Origin: Nocardioides marmoriginsengisoli
GTDB taxonomy: Bacteria; Actinomycetota; Actinomycetes; Propionibacteriales; Nocardioidaceae
NCBI RefSeq assembly: GCF_003725695.1
Contig: NZ_RJSE01000009.1
Location: forward strand, 434,001 to 498,000
Reading direction: 5' to 3'
Length of the DNA: 64,000 bases
Below the pieces are notes generated by a model that was not told the DNA's origin, searched no databases, and worked only from the letters and a program-made list of their open reading frames with translations. A program made the position numbers and the translations under genes. How positions within the stretch are numbered: the first letter of the stretch is position 1; every line of letters begins with the position of its first letter. Positions 42,646 to 52,830 of this stretch are shown here, piece after piece.

Positions 42646-43809
42646 GTGAAGTTCCGCGTCGAGCGCGATGTTCTCGCTGATGCCGTTGCATGGACGGCCC
42701 GCGCTCTCCCCTTGCGTCCCAGCGCACCTGTCCTCGCCGGCCTGCTGATCGAAGCCGGGAACATCGACGGGACGGACGGCCTGCAGCTGTCCACCTTCGA
42801 CTACGAGACCTCCGCGCGGGCCACCTTGAACGCCGACGTCTCGATCGAGGGCCGGGCCCTGGTCTCCGGTCGGCTCCTCGCCGACATCTGCCGCAGCCTG
42901 CCGAACAAGCCGGTCGAGATGTCGATCGAGGGCGCGAAGGTCACCCTGACCTGCGGTTCGGCGCGGTTCAGCCTGCAGACCATGCCGGTCGAGGACTACC
43001 CGTCGCTGCCGCCGATGCCGGAAGCCCGCGGCCGGGTCAAGAGCGAGCTGTTCGCCCACGCCGTCGGCCAGGCGGTCACCGCCGCCGGCCGGGACGACAT
43101 GCTGCCGGTGCTGACCGGTGTCCGGCTGGAGCTCGACGGCAGCTCGATCTCGATGCTCGCCACCGACCGCTTCCGGCTCTCCCAGCGCGAGCTCGAGTGG
43201 GAGCCGGGCGCACCCGATCTGTCGGCCGCCGCGCTGGTGCCGGCGAAGGTCCTCGCCGATACCGCCAAGTCGCTGACCGGGGGTGCCGAGATCGCGATCG
43301 CCCTCTCCGCCTCCGGCGCCGGTGAAGGCATCATCGGCTTCGAGGGTTCCGCCGGCGGCGGCATCCGTCGTACGACGACCCGGTTGCTCGACGGCGAGTT
43401 CCCCAAGGTCCGGTCCCTCTTCCCGAGCGAGCACCTCACCCTGGCGCGGGTCGACCGCTCGGTGCTGATCGACGCGGTGAAGCGGGTCGCCCTGGTCGCC
43501 GAGCGCAACACCGCCGTCCAGCTGGCGTTCGCCGACGGGGTCCTCACCCTCGACGCCGGGTCCGGCGAGGAGGCGATGGCGAGCGAGTCGATCGAGGCCA
43601 ACATCACCGGTGACGACCTGACCACCGGCTTCAACCCGCAGTTCCTGCTCGACGGACTGACGGCCCTGGAGACCCCGTTCGTGGAGCTGGCCTTCACCAC
43701 GTCGGCCAAGCCCGTCGTACTCTCGGGAGTGGACACGTTGGAGTCTTCCGGCGACGCGACCGACTCGACCTTCAAGTACCTCCTGATGCCTCGCCGCCTG
43801 CTCTCCTGA
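42646..43809 (+). CDS. dnaN: DNA polymerase III beta sliding clamp
   Basis: The 387-residue processivity clamp. Three repeated clamp folds: FRVERDVLADAVAWTARALPLRPSAPVLAGLLIEA, RGRVKSELFAHAVGQAVTAAGRDDMLPVLTGVRLE and SVLIDAVKRVALVAERNTAVQLAFADGVLTLDAG. The conserved C-terminus is YLLMPRRL. GTG at 42646 with CAGGAGG eight bases upstream. Directly follows oriC and precedes gnd and recF. Confidence 0.98.
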   Translation: MKFRVERDVLADAVAWTARALPLRPSAPVLAGLLIEAGNIDGTDGLQLSTFDYETSARATLNADVSIEGRALVSGRLLADICRSLPNKPVEMSIEGAKVTLTCGSARFSLQTMPVEDYPSLPPMPEARGRVKSELFAHAVGQAVTAAGRDDMLPVLTGVRLELDGSSISMLATDRFRLSQRELEWEPGAPDLSAAALVPAKVLADTAKSLTGGAEIAIALSASGAGEGIIGFEGSAGGGIRRTTTRLLDGEFPKVRSLFPSEHLTLARVDRSVLIDAVKRVALVAERNTAVQLAFADGVLTLDAGSGEEAMASESIEANITGDDLTTGFNPQFLLDGLTALETPFVELAFTTSAKPVVLSGVDTLESSGDATDSTFKYLLMPRRLLS

Positions 43810-43826
43810 CCGAAAGGACGCAGCGC

Positions 43827-44732
43827 ATGCACCTCGGACTCGTCGGCCTCGGCAAGATGGGCGGCAACATGCGCACCCGGTTGCGCAACGCCGGCCACAC
43901 GGTCACCGGGTTCGACCGCAACCCGGAGGTCTCGGACGCGGCCAGCCTCGAGGAGCTGGTCGCGGCGCTGCCGAGTCCCAAGGTCGTCTGGGTGATGGTT
44001 CCGGCCGGCGGTCCGACCGACGACACCGTGGTCGCGCTGAACGGACTGCTCGGTGAGGGCGACCTCGTCGTCGACGGCGGCAACTCGCGCTGGACCGAGG
44101 ACCTTCGGCACGCCGAGCTGCTGGCCGCGAAGGGCATCGGGTTCGTGGACTGCGGTGTATCCGGCGGCGTCTGGGGGCTGGAGAACGGCTACGCGCTGAT
44201 GGCCGGCGGCAGTGCTGCCGACATCGCCAAGGTGCAGCCGGCGTTCGATGCGTTGAAGCCGGCGGGCGAGTACGGCTGGGTGCACGCCGGCAAGGTCGGC
44301 GCCGGGCACTTCTCCAAGATGGTTCACAACGGCATCGAGTACGCGATCATGCAGTCCTACGCCGAGGGCTGGGAGCTCCTCGAGACGGTCGACCTGGTCG
44401 AGAACGTCACCGAGGTCTTCCGCTCCTGGAAGGAGGGCACGGTCATCCGGTCGTGGCTGCTCGACCTGCTGGTCGCTGCCCTCGACGAGAAGCCCGGCCT
44501 CGAGGGGATCCGCGGCTACGCCGACGATTCCGGTGAGGGTCGGTGGACGGTCGAGGCCGGCATCGAGCACGCCGTCGCGACACCCGCGATCACGGCCGCG
44601 CTCTACGCCCGGTTCGTCTCGCGCCAGGACGACAGCCCGGCGATGAAGGCGATCGCGGCGATGCGCAACCAGTTCGGCGGTCACGCGCTGCACACCGAGC
44701 CGCCGGCCGGCGGAGACGCCGCCAGCGCGTAG
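43827..44732 (+). CDS. gnd: 6-phosphogluconate dehydrogenase, decarboxylating (short type)
   Basis: Oxidises 6-phosphogluconate to ribulose 5-phosphate, CO2 and NAD(P)H. The 301 residues begin with the cofactor loop [51 protein letters not shown] and the substrate motif HSK-like [20 protein letters not shown] are visible. The length is that of the short YqeC/Gnd type. Sits between dnaN and recF, an arrangement of streptomycetes and relatives rather than of most bacteria. Ends two bases before recF. Confidence 0.93.
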   Translation: MHLGLVGLGKMGGNMRTRLRNAGHTVTGFDRNPEVSDAASLEELVAALPSPKVVWVMVPAGGPTDDTVVALNGLLGEGDLVVDGGNSRWTEDLRHAELLAAKGIGFVDCGVSGGVWGLENGYALMAGGSAADIAKVQPAFDALKPAGEYGWVHAGKVGAGHFSKMVHNGIEYAIMQSYAEGWELLETVDLVENVTEVFRSWKEGTVIRSWLLDLLVAALDEKPGLEGIRGYADDSGEGRWTVEAGIEHAVATPAITAALYARFVSRQDDSPAMKAIAAMRNQFGGHALHTEPPAGGDAASA

Positions 44733-44734
44733 CG

Positions 44735-45862
44735 ATGTACGTCGCCCACCTCTCCCTGCACGACTTCCGTTCGTATCCCGCCGTCGAGGTCGAGATCGGT
44801 CCGGGGGTCACCGCCTTCGTCGGCCGCAACGGCCAGGGCAAGACCAACCTGGTCGAGGCGATCGACTACCTGTCGAGCCTCTCCTCGCACCGGGTTGCGT
44901 CGGACGCGCCGCTGGTCCGCCAAGGCGCCCAGCAGGCGATCGTCCGGGCCGCGGTGATCCGTGACGAGCGCCGTGCGGTGCTGGAGATCGAGATCAACCC
45001 CGGCAAGTCGAACCGGGCCCGGATCAACAAGTCGCCGCTCCCGAAGGCGAAGGAGCTCCTCGGCCTGGTCCGTACCGTGGTGTTCGCCCCCGACGACCTC
45101 TCCCTGGTGAAGGGGGACCCGTCGGAGCGCCGGAAGTTCGCCGACGACCTCCTCGTCCAGATCTCGCCCCGCTTCGCGGGGATCCGTGCCGACTACGAGC
45201 GGGTGCTCAAGCAGCGCAACTCGCTCCTGAAGACGGCTCGGACCAACCGGCGCGCCCGCGACGCCGACGAGACCCTGCTCTCCACGCTGGCGGTCTGGGA
45301 CTCCCGGCTCTCCGAGCTCGGCGCCGAGATCCTGCGCCGCCGTCTCCAGCTCGTCGCCGACCTCGCCCCGCTGATCGGGAAGGCGTACGAAGCGGTGGCC
45401 CGCGGCGCGCGGCGCGACGACACCACGGTGGACTACAAGCCGAGCCTGGACCTGGTCCCCGACGTACCGCTGGAGCAGCAGCTGCTCGACGAGCTCGGCC
45501 GCCGCCGCGCCGACGAGCTCGAGCGCGGCCTGACCCTGGTCGGCCCGCACCGCGACGACCTGCTGCTCGGGCTCGGCGACCTGCCGGTGAAGGGCTACGC
45601 CAGCCACGGCGAATCCTGGTCGTTCGCGCTGGCGCTGCGGCTGGCCTCCTACGACCTGCTCCGTGCCAGTGGTGACGACCCGGTGCTGATCCTCGACGAC
45701 GTGTTCGCCGAGCTCGACTCCGGCCGGCGTGCCCAGCTCGCCGACCTGGTCGCCGATGCGGAGCAGGTGCTGATCACCGCGGCGGTTCCCGAGGACATCC
45801 CCGAACAGCTCCGCGGTCGTCGCTTCATCGTCGCCGGCGGGGAGGTGACCTTGGATGAGTGA
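44735..45862 (+). CDS. recF: DNA replication and repair protein RecF
   Basis: A 375-residue SMC-like ATPase that loads RecA at gaps. [42 protein letters not shown] holds Walker [29 protein letters not shown] (ABC signature) and [17 protein letters not shown] (Walker B and D-loop) complete the ATPase. Start ATG two bases after gnd. Its last eight bases overlap the next gene. Confidence 0.96.
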   Translation: MYVAHLSLHDFRSYPAVEVEIGPGVTAFVGRNGQGKTNLVEAIDYLSSLSSHRVASDAPLVRQGAQQAIVRAAVIRDERRAVLEIEINPGKSNRARINKSPLPKAKELLGLVRTVVFAPDDLSLVKGDPSERRKFADDLLVQISPRFAGIRADYERVLKQRNSLLKTARTNRRARDADETLLSTLAVWDSRLSELGAEILRRRLQLVADLAPLIGKAYEAVARGARRDDTTVDYKPSLDLVPDVPLEQQLLDELGRRRADELERGLTLVGPHRDDLLLGLGDLPVKGYASHGESWSFALALRLASYDLLRASGDDPVLILDDVFAELDSGRRAQLADLVADAEQVLITAAVPEDIPEQLRGRRFIVAGGEVTLDE

Positions 45863-46454
45863 CGGGACCCCGGACCCGGAGGTCGAGCCGGAGCTCGAGC
45901 CCGCGGTCGACCCGGAGACCGAGCCTGTCGAGATCACGGACGGCTCCCCGAAAGCCTCGACGTCCGAGCACGACGACGGCGGACTCGAGCTGGCCAAGAG
46001 CATCGCCCGCGGCTTGGCCGGAACGACCGGTCCGCTGCGGCGGAAGGGGAAGGCGCCGCGGCGTACCCCCGTCCAGTCGAGCTCGGCCCACCCCGACGAC
46101 CGCGACCCGCAGACCCTCGACGCGACCCTCGGCCGGTTCGTCACCGAGCAGGGCTGGCAGACCGAGCTCCGGGTGCACGGCGTGTTCACCCGGTGGCCGG
46201 CGATCGTCGGCAAGGAGGTCGCCGAGCACGTCACCCCGGAGTCCTACGTCGAGGGCCGCCTGGTGGTGCGCACCGACTCCACGGCCTGGGCGACGCAGAT
46301 GAAGATGCTGGCTGCGAACGTCGTACGACGACTCAACGAGGAGCTGGGCGACGGCACCATCGAGGTGATCGACGTGCTCGGTCCGCACGTGCCCCGCTGG
46401 ACCAGTGGGCGGCTGCGGGTCAAGGGCCGCGGGCCGCGGGACACCTACGGCTGA
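45855..46454 (+). CDS. DUF721 (DciA-like) protein
   Basis: A 199-residue protein. About 75 acidic and disordered residues come first, then a DUF721 domain from [77 protein letters not shown]721 proteins include DciA, the ancestral helicase operator that loads DnaB. The position between recF and gyrB, as in mycobacteria (Rv0004), supports a replication role. Translationally coupled to recF by an 8-base overlap. Confidence 0.93.
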   Translation: MSDGTPDPEVEPELEPAVDPETEPVEITDGSPKASTSEHDDGGLELAKSIARGLAGTTGPLRRKGKAPRRTPVQSSSAHPDDRDPQTLDATLGRFVTEQGWQTELRVHGVFTRWPAIVGKEVAEHVTPESYVEGRLVVRTDSTAWATQMKMLAANVVRRLNEELGDGTIEVIDVLGPHVPRWTSGRLRVKGRGPRDTYG

Positions 46455-46619
46455 TCGGGATCGCTTCAGTGCCGATCTGCGGGCATCGCAGCGGTACACC
46501 CCCTCACCTGAAGCCCTGCGGTGAGGCTGGAGACGCCTTCGGAGGCCTCCAGGGGCCACATTTCGTCGAAGATCCCCCCAAACCTGTGGATGGACACGTG
46601 ATTTAAGAGGCCTGGCGGG

Positions 46620-46625
46620 TAGACT
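46620..46625 (+). promoter_or_regulatory. Candidate gyrB -10 box
   Basis: TAGACT in the 279-bp gap before gyrB, about 108 bp upstream of the start. No matching -35 box at normal spacing. Just upstream is CTGTGGATGG, a degenerate DnaA box. The remainder of the gap is featureless to me. Confidence 0.45.
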
Positions 46626-46733
46626 GAGGTGTGGTCGTCCTAGTGATGGAGACATTGCGCCGGCGGCCATTTTCCGTGCGTGCACACCGTTTCGAACGTG
46701 CACGCCGTCTTTCTCCGAACGAAGAGGTAGCTC

Positions 46734-48881
46734 GTGGCTGACCCGGCGCACAACGAAGTAGGGCAATCCGAATCCGGGACCACCGGTTCAGCCGTCGAGG
46801 ATGGCAACTACGACGCCAGCGCGATCCAGGTCCTCGAGGGCCTGGAAGCCGTTCGCAAGCGGCCCGGCATGTACATCGGCTCCACCGGGGAGCGCGGTCT
46901 GCACCACCTGATCTGGGAGGTCGTCGACAACTCGGTCGACGAGGCGCTCGCCGGCCACTGCGACAAGATCATCCTGACGCTGCAGGCCGACGGCGGCGTC
47001 CGGGTCGAGGACAACGGTCGCGGTATCCCGACCGACATCCACCCGACCGAGGGCATCTCCGCGCTGACGATGGCGCTGACCATGCTGCACGCCGGCGGCA
47101 AGTTCGGCGGCGGCGGCTACAAGGTCTCCGGCGGTCTGCACGGCGTCGGCATCTCGGTGGTCAACGCCCTCTCCACCAAGGTCATCGCCGAGGTGAAGAA
47201 TCGCGGGCACCTCTGGCGGCAGACCTTCACCGTCGGCGTACCGGACGCGGACCTGGCCGAGGTGCGTCCGATGGAGGACGGCGAGCGGACCGGCACCACG
47301 ATCACGTACTACGCCTCCGACGACATCTTCGAGACGACCACCTACAACCTGGAGACGGTCACCAACCGGATCCGGGAGATGGCCTTCCTCAACAAGGGCC
47401 TGGAGATCATCGTCCGCGACGAGCGGCCGCCGGCCGAGGGTCTTGAGGACATCCTCGACGACGCGATGCAGACCGATGTCGACGACGCCGTCATCGAGGA
47501 CCCGGACGCCCAGGTCGACCCGATGACCGACGATGAGGCGACCGAGAACGAGGGTCGCAAGGGCGGCGTTCTCGAGCGTCGGTTCAAGTTCGACCGCGGC
47601 CTGGTCGACTACGTCGAGCACCTGAACCGCCGCAAGGTGGTGGCGAACGCCACCATCATCAGCTTCGAGGCGGAGACCCCCGAGGGCTCCGAGAACCACA
47701 TGAGCCTCGAGCTCGCGATGCAGTGGAACACCTCCTACCAGGAGTCGGTGCACACCTTCGCGAACACGATCAACACCCACGAGGGCGGTACTCACGAAGA
47801 GGGCTTCCGTGCTTCGCTCACCACGCTGGTCAACAGCTGGGGCGAGGAGTGGGGCCTGATCAAGAAGCGCGAGGACCGGGTCTCCGGCGACGACATCCGT
47901 GAGGGCCTGACCGCGATCATCTCGATCAAGCTGGGCGAGCCGCAGTTCGAGGGCCAGACCAAGACCAAGCTCGGCAACACCGAGGCCAAGGGCTTCGTGC
48001 AGCGGATCGTCAACGACCAGCTCGGTGCCTGGCTCGAGGAGAACCCGGCCGAGGGCAAGGAGATCATCCGCAAGTCGCAGGCAGCGGCGCAGGCCCGGCT
48101 GGCCGCGCGCAAGGCCCGCGACCTGGCCCGCAACCGCAAGGGCCTGCTCGGCGGCGGCGGGCTCCCCGGCAAGCTCAGCGACTGCCAGTCGACCAACCCG
48201 GAGGAGTGCGAGGTCTTCATCGTCGAGGGTGACTCGGCCGGCGGCTCCGCGCGTCAGGGCCGGGACCCGCGGGTGCAGGCGATCCTGCCGATCCGCGGAA
48301 AGATCCTCAACGTCGAGAAGGCCCGGATCGACAAGGTCCTCGCCAACACCGAGGTCCAGGCGATCATCTCCGCGCTCGGTACCGGCATCCACGAGGAGTT
48401 CAACGTGGAGAAGCTGAGGTACCACAAGGTCGTGCTGATGGCGGACGCCGACGTCGACGGCCACCACATCAACACCCTGCTGCTGACGCTGCTGTTCCGG
48501 TTCATGCGGCCGCTGATCGAGCTCGGCTACGTCTACATGGCGCAGCCGCCGCTCTACCGGATCCGGTGGAACAAGCCGGCTGACCACGAGTTCGTGTACT
48601 CCGACGCGGAGCGCGACGCGGTGATGGCCGACGGTCTGGACAACGGCAAGAAGCTGCCGAAGGAGAACCCGGTCCAGCGGTACAAGGGTCTCGGTGAGAT
48701 GAACGCCGAGGAGCTGTGGGAGACCACGATGAACCCGGACGCGCGGCTGATGCTCCAGGTGACGCTCGACGACGCCGCCCAGGCCGACGAGGTGTTCTCG
48801 ACGCTGATGGGTGAGGACGTGGAGCAGCGCAGGTCCTTCATCCAGAGGAACGCGAAGGACGTTCGCTTCCTGGACATCTAG
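46734..48881 (+). CDS. gyrB: DNA gyrase subunit B
   Basis: ATPase subunit of gyrase, 715 residues. ATP-binding GHKL motifs: [14 protein letters not shown] and [14 protein letters not shown] with [60 protein letters not shown] and [12 protein letters not shown]. The family usually has about 640-690 residues; here a strongly acidic insertion at about 240-275 ([20 protein letters not shown] onward, many Asp/Glu) extends the transducer region. GTG at 46734 with GAGG six bases upstream. Confidence 0.97.
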   Translation: MADPAHNEVGQSESGTTGSAVEDGNYDASAIQVLEGLEAVRKRPGMYIGSTGERGLHHLIWEVVDNSVDEALAGHCDKIILTLQADGGVRVEDNGRGIPTDIHPTEGISALTMALTMLHAGGKFGGGGYKVSGGLHGVGISVVNALSTKVIAEVKNRGHLWRQTFTVGVPDADLAEVRPMEDGERTGTTITYYASDDIFETTTYNLETVTNRIREMAFLNKGLEIIVRDERPPAEGLEDILDDAMQTDVDDAVIEDPDAQVDPMTDDEATENEGRKGGVLERRFKFDRGLVDYVEHLNRRKVVANATIISFEAETPEGSENHMSLELAMQWNTSYQESVHTFANTINTHEGGTHEEGFRASLTTLVNSWGEEWGLIKKREDRVSGDDIREGLTAIISIKLGEPQFEGQTKTKLGNTEAKGFVQRIVNDQLGAWLEENPAEGKEIIRKSQAAAQARLAARKARDLARNRKGLLGGGGLPGKLSDCQSTNPEECEVFIVEGDSAGGSARQGRDPRVQAILPIRGKILNVEKARIDKVLANTEVQAIISALGTGIHEEFNVEKLRYHKVVLMADADVDGHHINTLLLTLLFRFMRPLIELGYVYMAQPPLYRIRWNKPADHEFVYSDAERDAVMADGLDNGKKLPKENPVQRYKGLGEMNAEELWETTMNPDARLMLQVTLDDAAQADEVFSTLMGEDVEQRRSFIQRNAKDVRFLDI

Positions 48882-48899
48882 CTCTGCAAGGTCCGGGGA

Positions 48900-48948
48900 T
48901 CTCGACAGGCTCGATCTCCGCGTGACCCGGATGTCGAGCTTGTCGAGA
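48900..48948 (+). terminator. Hairpin between gyrB and gyrA
   Basis: TCTCGACAGGCTCGA (48900-48914) pairs with TCGAGCTTGTCGAGA (48934-48948) over 15 positions, one being G-U, around a 19-nt loop. It stands 33 bp before gyrA, so it could attenuate gyrA relative to gyrB. There is no T-run, so it may instead be an mRNA processing signal. The right arm belongs to an interspersed repeat seen also at 20098. Confidence 0.65.
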
Positions 48949-48980
48949 CGCCGTACGACGAAGGAAAAAGGGAACCAAGG

Positions 48981-51641
48981 ATGACTGAGACCCCCACCGA
49001 GAACCCGGGCCCCAGCGGCCGGATCGAGCCGATCGAGCTGCAGACCTCGATGCAGCGCGCCTACATCGACTACGCGATGGCGGTCATCGTCGGGCGTGCG
49101 CTGCCCGACGTACGGGACGGTCTGAAGCCGGTGCACCGCCGGGTGCTCTACGCGATGTACGACGGCGGCTACCGTCCGGACCGCGGCTTCTCGAAGTGCT
49201 CGCGCGTCGTCGGTGACGTGATGGGTCAGTACCACCCGCACGGCGACACCGCGATCTACGACACCTTGGTGCGGCTCGCGCAGCCGTGGGTGATGCGCGC
49301 GCCGCTGATCCACGGCCAGGGCAACTTCGGCTCGCCGGGCAACGACTCGGCCGCGGCGATGCGGTACACCGAGTGCCGGATGGCGCCGCTGGCGCTGGAG
49401 ATGGTCCGGGACATCACCGAGGAGACCGTCGACTTCCAGCCGAACTACGACGGCCGCTCCGAGGAGCCGACCGTGCTGCCGGCCCGCTACCCGAACCTGC
49501 TGGTCAACGGTTCCGCCGGCATCGCCGTCGGGATGGCGACCAACATCCCGCCGCACAACCTCCGCGAGGTCGCCGAGGGTGCGCAGTGGGCGCTCGAGCA
49601 CCCGGACGCCAGCCGCGAGGAGCTGCAGGACGCGCTGATCGAGCGGATCAAGGGACCCGACTTCCCGAACGGCGCGCTGATCGTCGGCCGCCAGGGCATC
49701 GAGCAGGCGTACCGGACCGGGCGCGGCTCGGTCACCCAGCGCGCGGTCATCGAGATCGACGAGGACAGCAAGGGCCGCACCTGCCTCTCGATCACCGAGC
49801 TGCCGTACATGGTGAACCCGGACAACCTCGCGCTGAAGATCGCCGAGCTCGCCGACTCCGGCAAGGTCCAGGGCATCTCCGACGTCCGCGACGACTCCTC
49901 GGGCCGGACCGGTCAGCGCCTGGTCGTCGTGCTGAAGCGCGACGCGGTGGCCCGGGTGGTGCTGAACAACCTGCTCAAGCACACCGAGCTGCAGACCAAC
50001 TTCTCCGCGAACATGCTGGCGCTCGTCGACGGCGTCCCGCGGACGCTGACGATCGACCAGTTCATCTCCAACTGGGTCGCGCACCAGATCGAGGTCATCC
50101 AGCGGCGGACCACCTTCCGGCTGCGCAAGGCCGAGGAGCGCGCCCACATCCTGCGTGGTCTGGTCAAGGCGCTCGACATGCTGGACGAGGTGATCGCCCT
50201 CATCCGGAACTCCCCCGACGCGAACGACGCGCGCGAGGGGCTGATCGCGCTGCTCGACATCGACGAGCTCCAGGCCAACGCGATCCTCGACATGCAGCTG
50301 CGCCAGCTGGCCGCACTGCAGCGTCAGCGGATCATCGACGACCTGGCGGAGATCGAGCTCGAGATCGCCGACCTCAACGACATCCTCGCGAACGTCAGCC
50401 GGCAGCGCTCGATCGTCTCCGAGGAGCTGGCCGCGATCGTGGAGAAGTACGGCGACGACCGTCGTACCCAGATCATCGCGGCCGACGGCGACCTGTCGAT
50501 GGAGGACCTGATCCCGGACGAGGACCTGGTCGTCACCATCACCCGCGGCGGCTACGCCAAGCGCACCCGGGCCGACCAGTACAGGACCCAGAAGCGGGGA
50601 GGCAAGGGCGTCCGCGGCGCGACCCTGCGCGGCGACGACGTGGTGGATCACTTCATCTCCACGTCGAACCACCACTGGCTGCTGTTCTTCACGACCGCCG
50701 GGCGCGTCTATCGGACGAAGGCGTACAACCTCCCGGAGGCGTCGCGCGACGCGAAGGGCGGCCACGTCGCCGGGCTGCTCAGCTTCCAGCCCGACGAGAG
50801 CATCGCCCAGGTGCTGGCGATCCGGGACTACGAGCAGTCGCCGTACCTGGTGCTCGCGACCCGCAACGGCCTGGTCAAGAAGACCCGGCTCGGGGACTAC
50901 AACAGCCCGCGCCAGGCCGGCGTCATCGCGATCAACTTCCGCGAGGACGACGACGAGCTGATCGGTGCCGAGCTGGTGGACTCCGAGGACCACATCCTGC
51001 TGGTCTCTCGGAAGGGTCAGGCGATCCGGTTCCCGGCGGACGACAGCCAGCTGCGCCCGATGGGCCGGGCCACGTCCGGCGTCCAGGGGATGAAGTTCCG
51101 CGAGGGTGACTCGCTGCTGTCGATGTCGGTGATCCGCGCGGACCAGGTCGCGAACGAGGCCCTCGAGGAAGGTGCCGAGGGCGGCGACGAGATCAAGGTG
51201 CAGTACGTCTTCACGATCACCGATGGCGGCTTCGCCAAGCGCTCCCGGATCTCGGAGTACCGGATCCAGTCGCGCGGCGGTATCGGCATCAAGGCGATGT
51301 CGCTGGCCAACGAGGACCGCGGTGGCCTGGTCGGCGCCTTCATCGTGGTCGAGGGCGACGAGATCCTGTCGATCACCTCCGGCGGTCAGGTCGTCCGCAG
51401 CCCGATCAACGCCGACTTCCGGGCCACCGGTCGCTCGACGATGGGCGTGAAGTTCGTGACGCCCAAGAAGGACGACTCGGTGGCGGTCGTGGCGCGCAGC
51501 GTCGAGCGGTCCTCCGAGGACGACGAGGACCTCGTCGAGGGCGAGGGTGTCGAGGGCGCCGAGGGCGAGGGCGTCGAGACGGCGGAGGCTCAGGCCCCGG
51601 ATGCAACAATCGAGGCAACTGAGACCGGCGAGGAGAGTTGA
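48981..51641 (+). CDS. gyrA: DNA gyrase subunit A
   Basis: DNA-cleaving subunit of gyrase, 886 residues. The winged-helix region carries [26 protein letters not shown] and the catalytic tyrosine in [16 protein letters not shown]. The C-terminal propeller carries the GyrA box [10 protein letters not shown]. The last 45 residues are highly acidic ([19 protein letters not shown]). The quinolone-determining stretch [19 protein letters not shown] shows no obvious resistance substitution. ATG 48981. It overlaps the DUF3566 start by one base. Confidence 0.98.
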   Translation: MTETPTENPGPSGRIEPIELQTSMQRAYIDYAMAVIVGRALPDVRDGLKPVHRRVLYAMYDGGYRPDRGFSKCSRVVGDVMGQYHPHGDTAIYDTLVRLAQPWVMRAPLIHGQGNFGSPGNDSAAAMRYTECRMAPLALEMVRDITEETVDFQPNYDGRSEEPTVLPARYPNLLVNGSAGIAVGMATNIPPHNLREVAEGAQWALEHPDASREELQDALIERIKGPDFPNGALIVGRQGIEQAYRTGRGSVTQRAVIEIDEDSKGRTCLSITELPYMVNPDNLALKIAELADSGKVQGISDVRDDSSGRTGQRLVVVLKRDAVARVVLNNLLKHTELQTNFSANMLALVDGVPRTLTIDQFISNWVAHQIEVIQRRTTFRLRKAEERAHILRGLVKALDMLDEVIALIRNSPDANDAREGLIALLDIDELQANAILDMQLRQLAALQRQRIIDDLAEIELEIADLNDILANVSRQRSIVSEELAAIVEKYGDDRRTQIIAADGDLSMEDLIPDEDLVVTITRGGYAKRTRADQYRTQKRGGKGVRGATLRGDDVVDHFISTSNHHWLLFFTTAGRVYRTKAYNLPEASRDAKGGHVAGLLSFQPDESIAQVLAIRDYEQSPYLVLATRNGLVKKTRLGDYNSPRQAGVIAINFREDDDELIGAELVDSEDHILLVSRKGQAIRFPADDSQLRPMGRATSGVQGMKFREGDSLLSMSVIRADQVANEALEEGAEGGDEIKVQYVFTITDGGFAKRSRISEYRIQSRGGIGIKAMSLANEDRGGLVGAFIVVEGDEILSITSGGQVVRSPINADFRATGRSTMGVKFVTPKKDDSVAVVARSVERSSEDDEDLVEGEGVEGAEGEGVETAEAQAPDATIEATETGEES

Positions 51642-52231
51642 TGGCTTCGAAACGCGAGACCTCGCCGATCGCTCCCGCGCGCACGCTGGCGGCCGAGGGA
51701 GAGACCCAGATGGTGAAGGGGCCGAAGGTTCCGGCACAGCCCGGGACGGCCGGTGACGACAAGGTCTCGCTGACCTCGCGGTTCCGCCGTACCGAGCGCG
51801 AAGGTCTGCAGCCGGCCGCCGGTCCCGGTACGCCGGGTGCTGCCGAGGGCGCGCCCCGCCAGGTGCGGCAGGCGAAGCTCCGCCTCGTCCAGGTCGAGCC
51901 CTGGTCGGTGATGAAGGCGGCGTTCGTACTCTCCGTCGCGATCGCGATCGTCACCGTCGTCGCGGTCGCCATCGTCTGGGGCGTGCTCGGCGCGGCCGGG
52001 CTCTGGGACTCGGTGAACTCGATCGTGCAGGACTCGATCGGGGACAGCAAGGGAGCGCCGTTCCAGATCCAGGACTACCTCGGGACCTCGCGGATCCTCG
52101 GCTTCACGATGCTGGTCGCCGTCGCCGACATCGTCCTGATCACCGCCATCGCCACCTTGGCGGCGTTCCTCTACAACCTCGCGGCGACCCTCGTCGGGGG
52201 TATCGAGGTCACCTTCGCCGAGGACAAGTGA
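51641..52231 (+). CDS. DUF3566 membrane protein
   Basis: A 196-residue protein with a disordered N-terminus of about 75 residues. The DUF3566 domain starts at RLVQVEPWSVMKAAFVLSVAIAIVTVVAVAIVWGVLGAAGLW and has a second helix ITAIATLAAFLYNLAATLVGGIEVTFAED, typical of the family that follows gyrA in actinobacteria (Rv0007-like). Probably a membrane partner of division or polar growth; function unproven. ATG 51641 with AGGAG five bases upstream, one base shared with the gyrA stop. Confidence 0.92.
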   Translation: MASKRETSPIAPARTLAAEGETQMVKGPKVPAQPGTAGDDKVSLTSRFRRTEREGLQPAAGPGTPGAAEGAPRQVRQAKLRLVQVEPWSVMKAAFVLSVAIAIVTVVAVAIVWGVLGAAGLWDSVNSIVQDSIGDSKGAPFQIQDYLGTSRILGFTMLVAVADIVLITAIATLAAFLYNLAATLVGGIEVTFAEDK

Positions 52232-52325
52232 GCCGCAGCTCCACGAGGGCCGACCTCGTTTTGTAGGGGCCGAACCGCATGGGGTAATCTTCGCTGTCGG
52301 TCACGCAGGCAACTGCCGGCCACCC

Positions 52326-52399
52326 GGGCCTATAGCTCAGACGGTTAGAGCGCTTCCCTGATAAGGAAGAGGTCAGAGGTTCAAGTCCTCTTAGGCCCA
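52326..52399 (+). tRNA. tRNA-Ile (GAU)
   Basis: 74 nt. Acceptor arms GGGCCTA/TAGGCCC; anticodon stem CTTCC/GGAAG around CTGATAA gives anticodon GAU. T-arm AGAGG-TTCAAGT-CCTCT; A discriminator; no encoded CCA. First of the two tRNAs that commonly follow gyrA in actinobacteria. Confidence 0.97.
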
Positions 52400-52424
52400 C
52401 AAAGGATCCACCATGGAGGTCGGA

Positions 52425-52550
52425 ATGAAGAAGATCCTGTTCGTAGTCCTCGCCGCAGTTGCCGGTGTCTTCGTCAAGAAGAAGATCGACCAAGGGCGCA
52501 ACGAGCAGGATCTCTGGCAGCAGGCGACCGACCCGGTCACGAAGGCCTGA
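52425..52550 (+). CDS. DLW-39 family small protein
   Basis: A 41-residue protein, MKKILFVVLAAVAGVFVKKK then IDQGRNEQDLWQQATDPV. The EQDLW-x2-ATDPV signature and the single N-terminal helix identify the small DLW-39 family, almost always encoded between the two tRNAs here. Start ATG 52425 preceded by GGAGG; an upstream ATG at 52413 overlaps that site. Function unknown. Confidence 0.9.
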   Translation: MKKILFVVLAAVAGVFVKKKIDQGRNEQDLWQQATDPVTKA

Positions 52551-52586
52551 TCCACCTCCACTCCCACCGCCGGCCCACGTCGGCTC

Positions 52587-52662
52587 GGGGCCTTGGCGCA
52601 ATTGGTAGCGCACCTGCTTTGCAAGCAGGGGGTTAGGGGTTCGAGTCCCCTAGGCTCCACCA
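52587..52662 (+). tRNA. tRNA-Ala (UGC)
   Basis: 76 nt including an encoded CCA. Acceptor GGGGCCT/AGGCTCC, D-arm GCGC/GCGC, anticodon stem CCTGC/GCAGG around TTTGCAA gives UGC, T-arm AGGGG-TTCGAGT-CCCCT. A degenerate copy of its 3' end lies 24 bp downstream (52673-52691). Confidence 0.97.
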
Positions 52663-52672
52663 TGCTCGTCTG

Positions 52673-52692
52673 TCGAGTCCGCTGGCTCCACT
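52673..52692 (+). repeat. Degenerate copy of the tRNA-Ala 3' end (att-like remnant)
   Basis: TCGAGTCC-GCT-GGCTCCACT repeats the tRNA 3' segment TCGAGTCCCCTAGGCTCCAC with one base missing and one changed. Tyrosine recombinase elements that enter tRNA genes leave such duplicates. It may mark an old integration event. Confidence 0.55.
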
Positions 52693-52778
52693 GAGGTCAT
52701 ACGTCGAGCTCACGGAGATAGCGGTCAGTCCTGAGTGACTGCACCACCATTCCGGAACGGGCTTCCCCTCAAAGGCTA

Positions 52779-52817
52779 TGTAAAGGTACCGTTACAAATG
52801 TAAAGATTTCTTTACAT
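52779..52817. promoter_or_regulatory. Double A+T-rich operator before the orphan nucleotidyltransferase
   Basis: Two inverted repeats in a row: TGTAA-AGGTACCG-TTACA (52779-52796) and ATGTAAAG-ATTT-CTTTACAT (52798-52817, perfect 8-bp arms). The half-site ATGTAAAG occurs at 52778-52785 and 52798-52805, 20 bp apart, about two helix turns. The start codon is 13 bp further on. Such an A+T-rich block stands out in this genome. Confidence 0.75.
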
Positions 52818-52830
52818 AGTGGAGGTGCCA

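Noticed and set aside
46788-51737. Open frame of 1649 codons antisense to gyrB and gyrA
   Set aside because: Its composition mirrors the third-codon G/C bias of the gyrase genes; no domain, signal or ribosome-binding site. A typical high-G+C shadow.
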